From the NCBI RefSeq assembly GCF_014356525.2, contig NC_052511.1, forward strand, positions 47,021,216 to 47,085,215: a stretch of 64,000 bases of DNA, given 5' to 3'. Below the pieces are notes generated by a model. It saw only the letters and a program-made list of their open reading frames with translations. It ran no database searches and was not told the origin of the DNA. Of this stretch, positions 1 to 10,568 are shown piece by piece. Source of the DNA: Nilaparvata lugens (lineage: Eukaryota > Arthropoda > Insecta > Hemiptera > Delphacidae). Every line of letters begins with the position of its first letter. Within the stretch, counting starts at the first letter, position 1. Made by a program: the position numbers and the translations under genes.

Positions 1-100
1 TTTTTCTTCTTCTTCTTCACTTCTTCATTCTCTCCTTTTCCTCCATATTCTTCTACTTGCCCTTTTCCTTCTACAGCTGCTGCACCTGTTCCCTCCATAG
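1..100. repeat. Pyrimidine-rich CTT tract, left edge
   Basis: TTC/CTT-dominated sequence (with CTGCTGCAC near position 76) that continues off the left edge. It is the same class of tract as those at 13.7, 16.7, 23, 26, 29, 32.8 and 57.3 kb. No coding support. From 100 to about 500 I see only AT-rich sequence without a recognisable element. Confidence 0.7.
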
Positions 101-501
101 TGTCATCAACGTTAGTTGGATTATTATTTTAGGGTTTTGATGTTATTCATAAGAAATACCAACAGTTAATGTAAAATTAACTATATCTTTCTTCGTTGAA
201 AACGACGTTTTTAACTTATCTTTGAAAATGAAAAATTTTCGTCAATATAGTTAATTCTACTTTTCCCTGTTCATAGAGAGGGGTGAAGGCACCTTTTCCA
301 CGTGCAAAAAATTAATGAGATGGAAACGAAAAGAAAATTGGAAAAATAATCCAAGTAGTGGCAAAGAAAACACGGGAAGAGAGTTTCATTGAAGAGTAAA
401 TAATATAATGAACCCATCTTACTGTACTGAAGCCTTTGTTCTAGAGTTTTCCCCACCATTCTATCTTAGACGATTTTTGCATTTCGATTGGAAAATGATT
501 T

Positions 502-797
502 CTCCGATAATTGATTGATTGATTGATTGAGTACTTTATTTATGTAGATTACAATATATACTGGCTTATACACCTATATACAATAGCTTACAATACAGCA
601 AAATTATAGATGAATTCACATAATATAGACTAAGAAAATAATTATTGAACTGTATATGATATGAAAAAGCAATTTGTAATATAATAACTATAGATAATAA
701 TTATATTGTTATGCATGTACATAAATTGGCGGAGCTTTGGACATATCAATGTCCATTCTTCGGAAAGAATATTAAAAATATCCTCCCCACTAACTCT
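502..797 (-). mobile_element. Family G retroposon copy (~285 bp)
   Basis: Read on the minus strand the copy runs from TTTGGTAGAGAGTTAGTGGG, through a conserved body, to AATAAAGTACTCAATCAATCAAT, so the (CAAT)n tail lies on the left here. Body landmarks shared with the copies at 10.95, 23.26, 46.76 and 55.27 kb include GGACATTGATATGTCCAAAG and GTATAAGCCAGTATATATTG. An AATAAA-like motif followed by a short-unit tail is typical of a non-LTR retroposon. The constant 5' boundary argues for a SINE-like unit rather than randomly truncated LINE copies. Confidence 0.75.
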
Positions 798-926
798 CTA
801 CCAAAAATGAGGGAGGACATGATTCTATAGTTTGAGAGATGGTGGAATATACTTGTTTATTGCTAATTTATAAGATTCTTCCAAATTTAAGGAAGGTTTG
901 GTAGCTATTGTATTCATTACTAAATA

Positions 927-1573
927 ACATCGGGGACCGAGCTTCGCTCTGGAGTACAAAAGCATAAAAAAATTATTACGAAAGAACAAATTATAATAAC
1001 ATTCATACAGAAATGTTCTATCTAGTCACAGTAGATTGAAATTAATTCCCAGAGGAATGCAAAAATTTCCCTCACAAAGGCCCAGTTGCACAAAAGCCGG
1101 TCAAATTTCAATCCTGATTAACTTTACGTGAACCAAATCAGAGAAGACCATTTCAAAAAGATGGTTCTACTGGAATTAATCATGACTGAGAATAACCCGG
1201 CTTTTCTGCAACCGGCACTAAGTACCTGATTGAATGATTACAAACGTTCAACAGCTGAGTCATAATTTGACACAGTCCCACACACATGAACGCGCTCACT
1301 CACTTCCATCACCAACAGTCGACGAAATAATAATTATTATCAGCTGTTTTTCCAAGGATGAATAATAATTATCATTTAATGACCTTCAGCGAGTTTTCCC
1401 AGGGATGAGAACTAGTGTAATCGAATCTTTATATTATAAGCCTACTATGTTCTGAATTTCGTGAGAATCGTTGGAGCCGTTTTCGAGATCCGGTGAAATA
1501 CAAACATATATAAACATCTGAACATCCAAACATCTAAACATATAAACAGAAGTTGCTCGTTTAATAGTATAGG
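927..1573 (-). mobile_element. Family D repeat, minus orientation
   Basis: On the minus strand it begins CTATACTATTAAACGAGCAA and ends near GAGCGAAGCTCGGTC. Other copies are at 10.57-11.63, 48.41-49.03 and 62.98-63.37 kb. The middle (about 1079-1221) is a small inverted repeat of the family I type (GTTGCACAAAAGCCGG / CCGGCTTTTCTGCAACCGG). The TATACTATTAAA start and the GC-rich terminal motif resemble non-autonomous Helitron ends; this is inference. Confidence 0.65.
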
Positions 1574-1666
1574 ATTCAATTCCTCCATCATTTTATCTAT
1601 AATAAGGATTTTTAAGATAAAGTTTCAAGCATTTCCAAGGCTTATTCAAGTTTTCTTTTGTATATT

Positions 1667-2076
1667 GTGGTTCACGTTATAATGGCAGTGATTTTCTCTG
1701 CCTTTTCACTGCCTCCTGATAGCTGATAATCTGATTTAATATTAACTGTTCATTCTTCTTTAAAATAATCAATAATATTTTGTTCGCCAAGAAAATATGT
1801 TTTCAATGATTAAATAACAAATTATCATAATCGAGTTAGGATACTTTGTTAATTGATTATATATCTAGATTGGTCAGAAACTGTCGAAAACTGAAAGGTT
1901 TCATAATTGACATGAAATATTTTGTTGAACAATTATAATTCTACATTGTAGAAAAACTGTCTGGCAACGTTGCGGAGCTAGAAAAGGATAGCGCTATCTG
2001 CTTTGTCGAATGATAGACAAGGATAGCAACACCAATGTGAATCGAATACTGCCATTATAACGTGGACCTCACTATA
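1667..2076. mobile_element. Family E MITE (~400 bp)
   Basis: The left end matches TTCACGTTATAATGGCAGTG and the right end CATTATAACGTGGACCTCAC, forming terminal inverted repeats of about 26 bp. Internal landmarks are shared by all full copies: GAGAATCGGCAACG-like near one end, and GATAGCGCTATCTGCTTTGT with GATAGACAAGGATAGCAA near the other. No transposase is encoded. Better-preserved copies are flanked by TA, pointing to a Tc1/mariner-type origin. Confidence 0.8.
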
Positions 2077-2139
2077 AATGCTTTATAGATATAATTCTTC
2101 ACTTCTAAGCAGATATTATTCTGATATTTAGCTCTAGTT

Positions 2140-2576
2140 TTATAGTGAGATTCACTTCAAACTGTCATCATTAGTTCAATGAGAATCGTTTGTTTGAATG
2201 ACATTAAAATTCTGTCAGTCTGGAATGAGTCTCACTACATGAATTTTCCAGAAGTTTTCCCTGAGGCTGCCTCCATTTTCCACTATAAACAGATTAGATT
2301 GAACAATTCAAATCATAAAAAGATGTTGTTTTCCACGTGCAGGGGTTTTCGGGAGCTTTCCGGGATAATTTCCCCCCAAAGAAAGTGCAGGGATAACAAA
2401 TCCTACAAGGAAAATTCAGGAAAACTGTCACGAGTATTGCAACGCCTCTGGGAGGAAAATGCTGGGAAATTTGAATATATCTACATCACGGCACCGTTAA
2501 CAAACCTCAACATTAATTTGAATGGAAATCTATCTGTATTTAGTGTGATTGATAAATCCTGTGATTTCTATAAGTA
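2140..2576. other. Inter-element stretch with W-type repeat
   Basis: The sequence begins TAGTGAGATTCACTTCAAAC, the edge of a second short repeat family (W) that recurs near 2930-2975, 21.66, 28.65, 30.98, 51.93 and 63.55 kb. A 132-codon open frame at 2179-2577 lies here. It has no recognisable domain and is boxed between two E MITEs, so I do not annotate it as a gene. Confidence 0.4.
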
Positions 2577-2932
2577 GAACAACGTTATAATGACGTATTT
2601 GATTATATGGTGTTGCTGTCCTTGTCTATCATTCGACAAAGCAGATAGCACTATCTTTCTCCAGCTCTGTAACGTTGTCAGATCGATTTTATCAATGTAG
2701 AGATAAAAATGATCAACAAAATATTAAATCTGAATCATGGAATTTTATCATAAACTAATTCAGAAATATATTTTCTAGGAATAAAATACAATAGATAATT
2801 TTAAACAAGAATGAACAACTGATATCACATCAGATAAACAGGTATCAGTTATCCTCTATAGAAGGCATGGAATCGGCAACACTGTTCACCTATCTTTCTC
2901 CACTGCCATTATATCGTGGACCTCACTGAGAT
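2577..2932. mobile_element. Family E MITE, degenerate left end
   Basis: Contains the E landmarks CTTGTCTATCATTCGACAAA and GGCATGGAATCGGCAAC and the right terminal repeat TATCGTGGACCTCACT. The left terminal repeat is mutated (ACAACGTTATAATGACG). Confidence 0.7.
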
Positions 2933-2999
2933 TCACTCAAAATTGACAGCTTTGTTTTAATGGGAAGCTCTGAAGTTATTTTATAAGGAATACTGAAAT

Positions 3000-3185
3000 T
3001 ATTCTCAGTTTTGTGAAGTGAACAAGTACAAGACCTGACCTATTTGGGACTATGTGTAACCTTATCTAAATTTGGGAGAGGAATAGCACAACGTTACCTT
3101 ATCTTTCCTCTCTCTATCATTTTTGATGATGTACTTATTGCATGAATCAATCTATATAAATAAAAATCGAGCCTCAAATTTTGAC
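3000..3185 (+). repeat. Family O short repeat
   Basis: Conserved core GACCTATTTGGGACTATGTG, then ATTTGGGAGAGGAATAGCAC, then a TTATTGCATGAATCAAT-type end. The same string occurs at 27.66, 39.24 and (minus) 17.95 and 52.2 kb, with relatives near 12.5 and 61.2-61.6 kb that end in (AATA)n. This looks like the 3' end of a retroposon; the parent is not in the window. Confidence 0.6.
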
Positions 3186-3433
3186 ATTCAATAACTTTTT
3201 TATGTGTGCACCGAATTTGATGATTTTTTGTTTAGTTGTGTTTGTTATGTTCAGGAGCAGGTTTATGGCCTATCATATTTATAATCAGACTTCAGGACTC
3301 TTTCCTACGGTCCTTCAAAGTTTACATGTATTTCTTAGGGAAGAAGATTTGTGAGCTGGCCTAACACAGAAATAAAAATCAGCTGTTATAATCATTGTGT
3401 CATCCAATAACCATCGGTAAATCTGTTTTTCTA

Positions 3434-3578
3434 TTTTTACTTTCCTTGCCCTATTACCATAGGTAAGGAAAGTATTGCTTTCCGAAAAAAATGAAGATAC
3501 CCCAATTTCTAAATTTTTATACGTCTCAAGGTCCCCTGAGTCCAAAAAAGTGGTTTTTGGGTATTGGTCTATATATAT

Positions 3579-3652
<74 letters not shown>

Positions 3653-4327
3653 AGTGTGTATGTGCGTCTGTGTACACGATATCTCATCTCCCAATTAACG
3701 GAATGACTTGAAATTTGGAACTTAAGGTCCATTCCCTATAAGGATCCGACACGAACAATTTCGAACAAATGCAATTCAAGATGGCGGCTAAAATGGCGAA
3801 AATGTTTTCAAAAACAGTGTTTTTCGCGATTTTCTCGAAAACGACTCCAACGATTTTCATCAAACTCATACCCGAAATAGTCATTAAAAAGCTCTATCAA
3901 CTGCCGCAAGTTCCATATCTGTAAAAATTTCAGGAGCTCCGCCCCATCAATGCAAAGTGTGATTTTAGATTTCCAATTAATAGGCTACAGATACAATTTA
4001 AACAAAAAAAAATTTAATAGAAAAGATTGATCATAAAAATCTCTACAATTAATGTTCAGTAACATTTTCACCTAAAATTGAAAATAAGCTCGAAATTCGA
4101 GAAAATGTGATTATTTCAATTGTAAAACTGTTGACAACTGTTGATTCTATTAAATCATTCACTATAGCAGACCTCATGTGTGTCTCCAGCGTTATTGCCC
4201 TGTCACCAGCTGGCTCAAATCTTTGAATAGTAAACTTGAGATGCGCGGGAACACTAGCGTCAGGTCATCAATTTTTCATAACGGCAAGGAAAGTTGTGTG
4301 AGTGCGCCACACCAGATTTTTTTTCTA
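3434..4327 (+). mobile_element. Family A element, full-length copy
   Basis: Runs from ACTTTCCTTGCCCTATTACC to GAGTGCGCCACACCAGATTT. Subterminal inverted repeats (ACTTTCCTTGCC near the start, GGCAAGGAAAGT near the end) bracket an ~850-bp body. Body landmarks are CAAGGTCCCCTGAGTCC, CACGATATCTCATCTCCCAA, AAGATGGCGGCTAAAATGGC and AGGAGCTCCGCCCCAT. A (TA)n(TG)n microsatellite sits at about 3571-3656, at the position where every A copy has GT repeats. No transposase, so non-autonomous. Confidence 0.8.
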
Positions 4328-4799
4328 CCGATTCACAAAATTTTAATTCTAATAATAATGCAAACAACGTCCAAACTTGGGTTGTAGAACTCGAAATGCT
4401 GTAAATTTGGAATATGCACGGGAAAATCAGTAGCAAGGAGATATGCCATTCAATTTCCCAGCAAGCTGCATTCAACTATATCTAAAAATACAAACTGCTT
4501 TACAACTAACTAAGCACATAGGAATTTCATATTGAGATATAAAATACTGATTGTTGGATAATTTTTATAAAAATATAGTGCATCAGCTTAAGCTAAGACT
4601 AAGCACACCTGAGGAGGCGCGGCTTGATGATACAAAGTGTTGATCTTATGCAGATTGCCTTATCACACCGTTCCACGCCATGTCCGATTCAGTGAGTGTG
4701 AGTTATTCCATCCAAACCAATAAGCAAGAAGCACCTGGATGCAAAATGCCCCATCGTGCCTCCTAAAGGTGTGCATCCAGCTAAAGTTTGTCATGAGAT

Positions 4800-6082
4800 G
4801 AATTAACTAGTAGCTCTGTGAACAGTAGACCTCACGCAGTATTCTCATCCACAAGTACTTGATTGAAACTATAGACCTTATGGAAATACAGCAATAGACT
4901 GGCTTCTCCACACATCTGTGTAATCACTTGTCAGCTGATTTATGATGAATAATTCTATAGTCTGATTTTCACTCTAATATTGACGTATGAAGGAGGCTCC
5001 TTTTTACTTTCCTTGCCCTATTACCATAGGTAAGGAAAGTATTGCTTTCCGAAAAAAATAAGGTACCACAATTTCTAAATTTCTATACATTTCAAGGTCC
5101 CCTGAGTCTGAAAAATTGGTTTTTGGGTATTGGTCTGTATGTGTGTGTGTGTGTGAGTGTGTATGAGTGTATGTGCGTCTATGTACACAATATCTCATCT
5201 CCCAATTAACGGAATGACTTGAAATTTGGAACTCAAGGTCCTTACAATATAAGGATCCGACACGAACAATTTCGATCTAATGCAATTCAAGATGGCGGCT
5301 AAAATGGAGAAAATGTTGTCGAAAACAGAGTTTCTCGTGATATTCTCGAAAACGGCTCCAACGATTTTGATTAAATTCATACCTAAAATAGTTATTGATA
5401 AGTTCTATCAACTGCCACAAGTCCCATATCTGTAAAAATTTCAGGAGCTCCGCCCCATCTATGCAAAGTTTGATTCCAGATTCTCAATTATCAGCCTTCA
5501 TATACAATTTAAACAAAAAATTTCAAATGGAAAGATTGAGCATGAAAATCTCTGCAATTAATGTCCAGTAACATTTCCACCTAGAATTGAAAATAAGCTT
5601 GGAATCCAAGAAAATGTAATTATTATTTGCAAACTGTTGGCAATTGTTGGTTCTATTAAATCATTCACTACGAAGAGATAGCAGACCTCGTGTGTTTCCA
5701 GCGTTATTGACCTATCACCAGCTGTCTCATATCTTTGAATAGTAGATTTGAGATGCGCGAGTACACTAGAGTCAGGTGATCAATTTTCATAACGGCAAGG
5801 AAATTTGTGTGAGTGCGCCACACCAGATTTTTTTCCTTTTATATTATCCTTGAAATGCAAAATTTCCAAAAACCTTGTATATACGTCGACGCGCAATTTA
5901 AAAAGGAACATACCTGTCAAATTTCATGAAAATCTATTACCGCGTATCGCCATAAATGCGCAACATATAAACATGTAAACATTTAAACATTAAGAGAAAT
6001 GCCAAACCGTCGACTTGAATCTTAGACCTCACTTCGCTCGGTCAACTATTTGGCGGTACGAAGTTCGCCGGGCCAGCTAGTA
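4800..6082 (-). mobile_element. Family B Helitron-like element, interrupted
   Basis: On the + strand one end reads AGTAGCTCTGTGAACAGTAG and the other GACCTCACTTCGCTCGGTCA. On the minus strand this gives GACCGAGCGAAGTGAGGTC ... ending in ACTAGT. The copy is split by a family A element at about 5001-5834. Family body landmarks: CAGCTGATTTATGATGAATA, ATATACGTCGACGCGC, ACCTGTCAAATTTCATGA. The tail at 6050-6079 (TACGAAGTTCGCCGGGCCAG then CTAGT) looks like another hairpin-plus-CTAGT end. Confidence 0.7.
5005..5830 (+). mobile_element. Family A element nested in family B
   Basis: ACTTTCCTTGCC to CACCAGA with the usual body, inserted after GGAGGCTCCTTTTT of the surrounding B element. The uninterrupted B site at 18.8 and 52.5 kb reads GGCTCCTTTTTCCTTTTA. 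Here five T precede the insert and seven T plus CCTTTTA follow it, which fits a duplicated poly-T target. The (GT)n block is short here (about 5139-5186). Confidence 0.8.
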
Positions 6083-6299
6083 AAGAATAAATATATTCAA
6101 AGTTCATCTGAATACAGTACATTGAAGTGTTCCAAGAACTAATTATCGCTACTGCAAACCTTTTTGTTGGGGATTTATTTTTTTGAGAGAAAAAACCCAG
6201 TCAGTTCTCGATTTTCGAAACAGTGCTCCATGCCTCGTGAACTGAGCAATTCTTGGAACGGCTGCAAATTCCGGGAACCTCTCTTGTTCACCCTGTGAA

Positions 6300-6704
6300 C
6301 CAACCACACCTTTTCTCTTCTCTTTTTTGTCTCTTTCTACTGTCTATTCTCTGTCTCTTTCCACTCTATTCTCTCTCCCTTTCTTATCGTTTTTGTCTCT
6401 TTCTACTGTACTCTGTCTCTTTTGTTGTTGTCATTTGCTTCAAAGGCATTGTTGTCAGATTTCGGACTGCTCTCATACTTTCAGTTTCAGCTGTGTGTTT
6501 GTGCCCCATATTGGATTGTTGAAAGAGTGTGAGAGTGTGTGCGTGTTCTTCATACTGGATTGTTCAAAGCGAGAGAGTGATAGTGAGTGTGTGTGTGTGT
6601 GTGTGAGAGAGTATGAGAGAGGGTGCTTGAGCGTGTGTGTGTGTGTGTGTGAGAGGGTCAACACTCCAGTAGTTGGGACAGTTTGAGAGAGTGAAAGAGT
6701 TAAG
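6300..6704. repeat. CT-rich then GT/GA-rich low complexity
   Basis: 6310-6420 is built of CTCTTTCTACT-type units and 6520-6660 of GTGTGTGAGAGAGT units. It yields open frames in several phases with no domain content. I regard it as simple sequence only. Confidence 0.7.
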
Positions 6705-7336
6705 GCTGTGCAAAGGCTAAAAATAATCTTTCTAGTGGTGATATTTTTCAAAGTTTTTCGATTTGTATACTATCAAGCTATCAAAATGAAAAGGTTTTCT
6801 CAGGAAAACATTTTTTTCCGATCATTACTTTTTGACATATGAGCGCCTGAAGTTTAAATTTTTGGGACAGAACATTTTAAGTTTGGTAAGAGATAAATCC
6901 ATGAGATTCAGAGTATAGATTCTTCATGGTATTGTTGATCTAATAAAACAAAAGATCTAATAAAAATATCAATTTTTGAGAAAGTTATTCATTTTACTAA
7001 AAATGACCAAAAATAACTTTTGAGTTATTTTCGGTGATTTTTGGTGAATTGAATAACTTTCTCAAAAATTGATATTTTTATCAGATCTTTTGTTTTATTA
7101 GATCAACAATACCATGAAGAATCTATCTTCTGAATCTCATGGATTTATCTCTTACCAAACTTGAAATGTTCTGTCCCAAAAATTTAAACTTTATAGGCGC
7201 TCTTATCACAAAAAGTAATGATCGGAAAAAAATGTTTTCCTGAGAAAACTTTTTCATTTTGATAGCTTGATAGTATACACATCGAAAAACTTTGAAAAAT
7301 ATCACCAGAAGGAAGTTTATTTTTAGCCTTAATTGG
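6705..7336. mobile_element. Family H foldback element (~630 bp)
   Basis: A near-perfect large inverted repeat. The left arm begins GGCTAAAAATAATCTTTCTA and includes TTTGGGACAGAACATTT and CTTCATGGTATTGTTGATC. The right arm holds the reverse complements (GATCAACAATACCATGAAG, AAATGTTCTGTCCCAAA) and ends TTATTTTTAGCCTTAA. Arms are about 290 bp around a short centre near 7010. No coding capacity. One arm recurs at 50.48-50.73 kb. Confidence 0.85.
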
Positions 7337-7530
7337 ATAGATAGATAGATACATAGAAAAAAGAGAGAGAAAGAGTCTACTCTTATGTAGTTGTAGACAG
7401 TTTGAGAGAGAGAAAGATAGGTAGTTGGATAGAAAGAGAGCGAGAGAGATAGACATAGTGAGAGAGTGATAGGAAGAAAATTAGCGAGTGAGAGACAGTT
7501 TGAGAGAATAAATTATAGAGTGGCAAAATG
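7337..7530. repeat. GA/GATA-rich low complexity
   Basis: GATAGATAGATAGATACATA followed by repeated GAGAGAGAAAGA and GAGAGAGATAG. No gene. Confidence 0.7.
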
Positions 7531-7727
7531 GGAGAATTCAATTAATTTACTAGGTAACAGTCACCTCTCATCTTCAATTCAAATAAACTAGACTATATTC
7601 ATTATTCTTTCTTTATTCAAAACATAAATAACAATCAAATAAATTCCAAAAAGCAAATACAATATTGTTTCCTAATTTCTAATGTGTTCCCTATAGGCTA
7701 CCTTGTGTGGGGACACTTGAATATATA

Positions 7728-9277
7728 AGTGAGGTCCACGTTATAATGGCAGTATTTCATTCATATTGGTGTTGCTATCTTTGTCTATTATTCGACAAAG
7801 CAGATAGTGCTATCCTTTTTATTATAGCTTTAGAGCTCAACGAATTCAGTTCTATATTCACTGCTCTATATTGAGTGGTTACCATTGCTCATGATTTATT
7901 CAGATGTAACTATAGATATACTAACCTTCACTAAAACTAGAACTGTTTCTATATAGTAAGTTTCTACATATTTTATAGTTCTATATAGCTTCAGATCTCT
8001 TCAATGAGTCAAGTTCTGTATTCACTACCCTATATTTGGCAGAGGTATTAAATGATTTATTCAGATGGAACTTAGCGTGCTAAGCACAGTTTTGCTGGAC
8101 TTAGCGGAGCGCGAAGTCCGTTTCAAGGTTACAACTTCCCGGAAGCACCGTTTCACTTCCAGGAAATAATTAGGACTTGTAAAAGTGGGTTGTAATTTGT
8201 AGGTGGCACCACTTACAAGTTACAACTTACAAGTGGGGGAAATGAATTCAGTAGCGCGGAATAATTGATGTTAGTGGGTTAAATTTGTAGGTTAATTTTC
8301 TGTCTTTTTACTTTCTTTGTTGACCACTTTGGTTCCTAGCACGTAACTCGAAAACTATGCATCTCACAGATATGACTGTACTAGCCATCAGGCTCGCTTC
8401 GCTCGCCGTATCCGTCTAGCAGGAGGCTCCGCCCCCTAGACCCCCGACTGGTTCGTCCAAAAATGAGATCGGCGGGCTCGCTTCTCTCGCCTACATTTTT
8501 CATTTGAGCATAATTCATTCCATTGGAAAGTCAAAGTACTGACAAAACGCAGAAAAGCTGAGAAAAACGTTGGAAGAACGCTGATTTTGGGCGTATCTTT
8601 GAGAAATATTAAAGTCACCTCATCACAAAATTTTGAGACCCTAGCTAAACTTCTGTACCAAATTTGAAAATTTTCTGTCCATTACTTGATGAAATAACTG
8701 AGAAAATGCAAAAAACGCTAATTTTGGGTGTATCTTTGGCGTTATTTCAAATTCCTTCTAACACAACATTATTGCACCCCAGCTGAGCTCCTGTACTAAA
8801 TTTGAAAAGTTTCTGTTCATTTGTTCTCGATAAAGCTGAGAAAACGCAGATTTTGGGCGTATCTTTGGCGTTATTTCAAATTCCTTCTAATACAACAATA
8901 TTACACCTTAGCTGAGCTTCTGTACTAAACTTGAACAATTTCTGTTCATTTGTTCTCGATAAATATAAGAAAAAGCAAAAAACGTCAATTTTGGGCGTAT
9001 ATTTGACGTTATTGCAAATTCCTTCTAACACAACATTATTACTCCCTAGCTGAGCTTCTGTACTAAATTTTAACATTTTCTGTTCATTTGTTCTCGATAA
9101 AGCTGAGAAAACGCTGGAAAAACGCAGATTTTTGGCGTATCTTTGGAATTATTTCAAATCCGTTCTTAGTGCGCCTCTAAAGGCACACCTCTTAGTGCGT
9201 CTAAAGGTGCGCCTCTTAGTGGCAAGGCAGAGAATCGGCAACGCTGGTTGTCTCTTTTTCCACTGCCATGATAATTG
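7728..9277. mobile_element. Family E MITE enlarged by internal sequence
   Basis: Left terminal repeat GTGAGGTCCACGTTATAATG at about 7729; right-end landmarks GGCAGAGAATCGGCAACGCT and a degraded TGATAATTGGACCTCAC at about 9223-9275. Between them lie about 1.3 kb foreign to the usual 400-bp element, including a TTCTATATTCAC..CTATATT repeat pair (7850-8060) and the tandem array listed next. Either a composite element or a MITE hit by later insertions. Confidence 0.55.
8560..9170. repeat. Tandem array, ~130-140 bp unit, five copies
   Basis: The motif TTTTGGGCGTATCTTTGG (with variants) recurs at about 8587, 8725, 8853, 8992 and 9127. Each is followed by TTATTTCAAATTCCTTCTAA, CTGAGCTTCTGTACTAAA and TGTTCATTTGTTCTCGATAA. 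Spacing is 128-139 bp. No long open frame is conserved between units. It ends in smaller units, GCGCCTCTAAAGGC/GTGCGTCTAAAGGTGCGCC, at 9170-9215. Confidence 0.75.
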
Positions 9278-9424
9278 GACCTCACACCATAACTAGGAGA
9301 ATAGAACAAGATAAAAGTTTTGGTAGTTATCAAAATTTCAACTCAATACTAACAAATTCAGGTTTTCCTTTGAAGCTATATGGAGAATTTCAATTCCTTC
9401 AACAGTTTCTAATTTATGTGAGTA

Positions 9425-9600
9425 CTAGCAGGTGACCCGTGCTCTACAAGGATCCAATTGAAAACTTGACAAACTGAAAATTTGAAGATTTCAAAATAGT
9501 CCTATAACCATCCTCGGTAAATTGAGAATCTATATGCAAAACTTCAAGTTAATCAGTAGTTCAGATGTGATGATGCGTCATTCGTGATACTCCTATCCCA
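9425..9600 (-). mobile_element. Family C Helitron-like copy, minus
   Basis: Starts ACTAGCAGGTGACCCGTGCTC on + (reverse of GAGCACGGGT...CTAGT) and contains the reversed landmarks TGATGATGCGTCATTC and ACCATCCTCGGTAAATTGAG. It abuts a G copy at its other end. Confidence 0.6.
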
Positions 9601-9732
9601 AAAATTATTTTCTTAGTCTATATTATGTAAATTCATCTAAAATTTTGCTGTATTGTAAGCTATTGTATATAAGTGTATAAGCCAGTATATATTGTAATCT
9701 ACATAAATAAAGTACTCAATCAATTAATCCAG
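9601..9732 (+). mobile_element. Family G retroposon, 5'-truncated
   Basis: Begins ATTATTTTCTTAGTCTATAT and ends ACATAAATAAAGTACTCAAT followed by CAATTAAT, the G tail. It lacks the first half of the element. Confidence 0.65.
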
Positions 9733-10159
9733 TACAAGTCAATTTTCTCCTTTATTATATTATAGATTTATCAAACTTGGAGAATAAAACCTTTGAAGAA
9801 GAATCTATATTTGGTACTATTCACTAATATCTGAAAACATTCCATAGATTTCGTCTTAAAGTTATCTCCCACCAATTTCTAGAATTACAAAATTTCTCTA
9901 ATTGCTTCTGAGAAGTACTCTATATTTATGGTTCCAAATAAATCTTGTTATCTGCGGCAATTATTCAGAATTAGATTGACTTTTTCATCGGAAAACTGAC
10001 TTCATCAAATTTATTCCATTCATAATTCACAAGAAATGACAACAGTTCTGGTTTATCTGTCGAGTTTTTTCACACCCAACGATTTATCTGAATGGGCGCA
10101 GATTTCATTCATTAGTGGCCTAATTTTTGTGAATGAACAGTCTATAGTAATTTATTTGT

Positions 10160-10568
10160 TTGGTGAGGTCCACGTCATAATGGCAGTAGAGGAAGATAAG
10201 GAAACATCGTTCCGATTGTATGCCTTGCCACTGCCTTCTATAGAGGATAGTTGATACCGTTATATCTGACGTAATATTTACAATGGAGGAGCCTTCTATA
10301 TAGAAGATATTATTGTAGTGAGGTCCACGTTATAATGGCAGTGGGGTAAGATTGCCGACGATTCTCTGCCTTGTCACTGCCTAAGAAAGCTGATACCGGT
10401 ATAACTTATGTTCATTCTTATTTAGAATAATCGATTATATTTCATTCGAATTATCTGCTCCACAAGTATTCTATAGTGAGGTCCAGGTTAGCAGTGGAGG
10501 AAGATAGGGGGACAGTGTTGTCGATTCTCTTGCCACTGCATTCTATAGAGGAAAGTTGGTAACGGTAT
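10160..10568 (+). repeat. Three head-to-tail left halves of family E
   Basis: Left terminal repeats of E occur at about 10163, 10317 and 10473. Each is followed by the ~150-bp segment GGCAGTGG.GAAGATAG ... TATAGAGGA.AG.TGATACCGGTAT. Only the third continues to a right end, at 11.88 kb. Confidence 0.65.

Noticed and set aside
2179..2577. 132-codon open frame between two E MITEs
   Set aside because: No recognised motif. It overlaps W-type repeat edges and has no splice or neighbour support.
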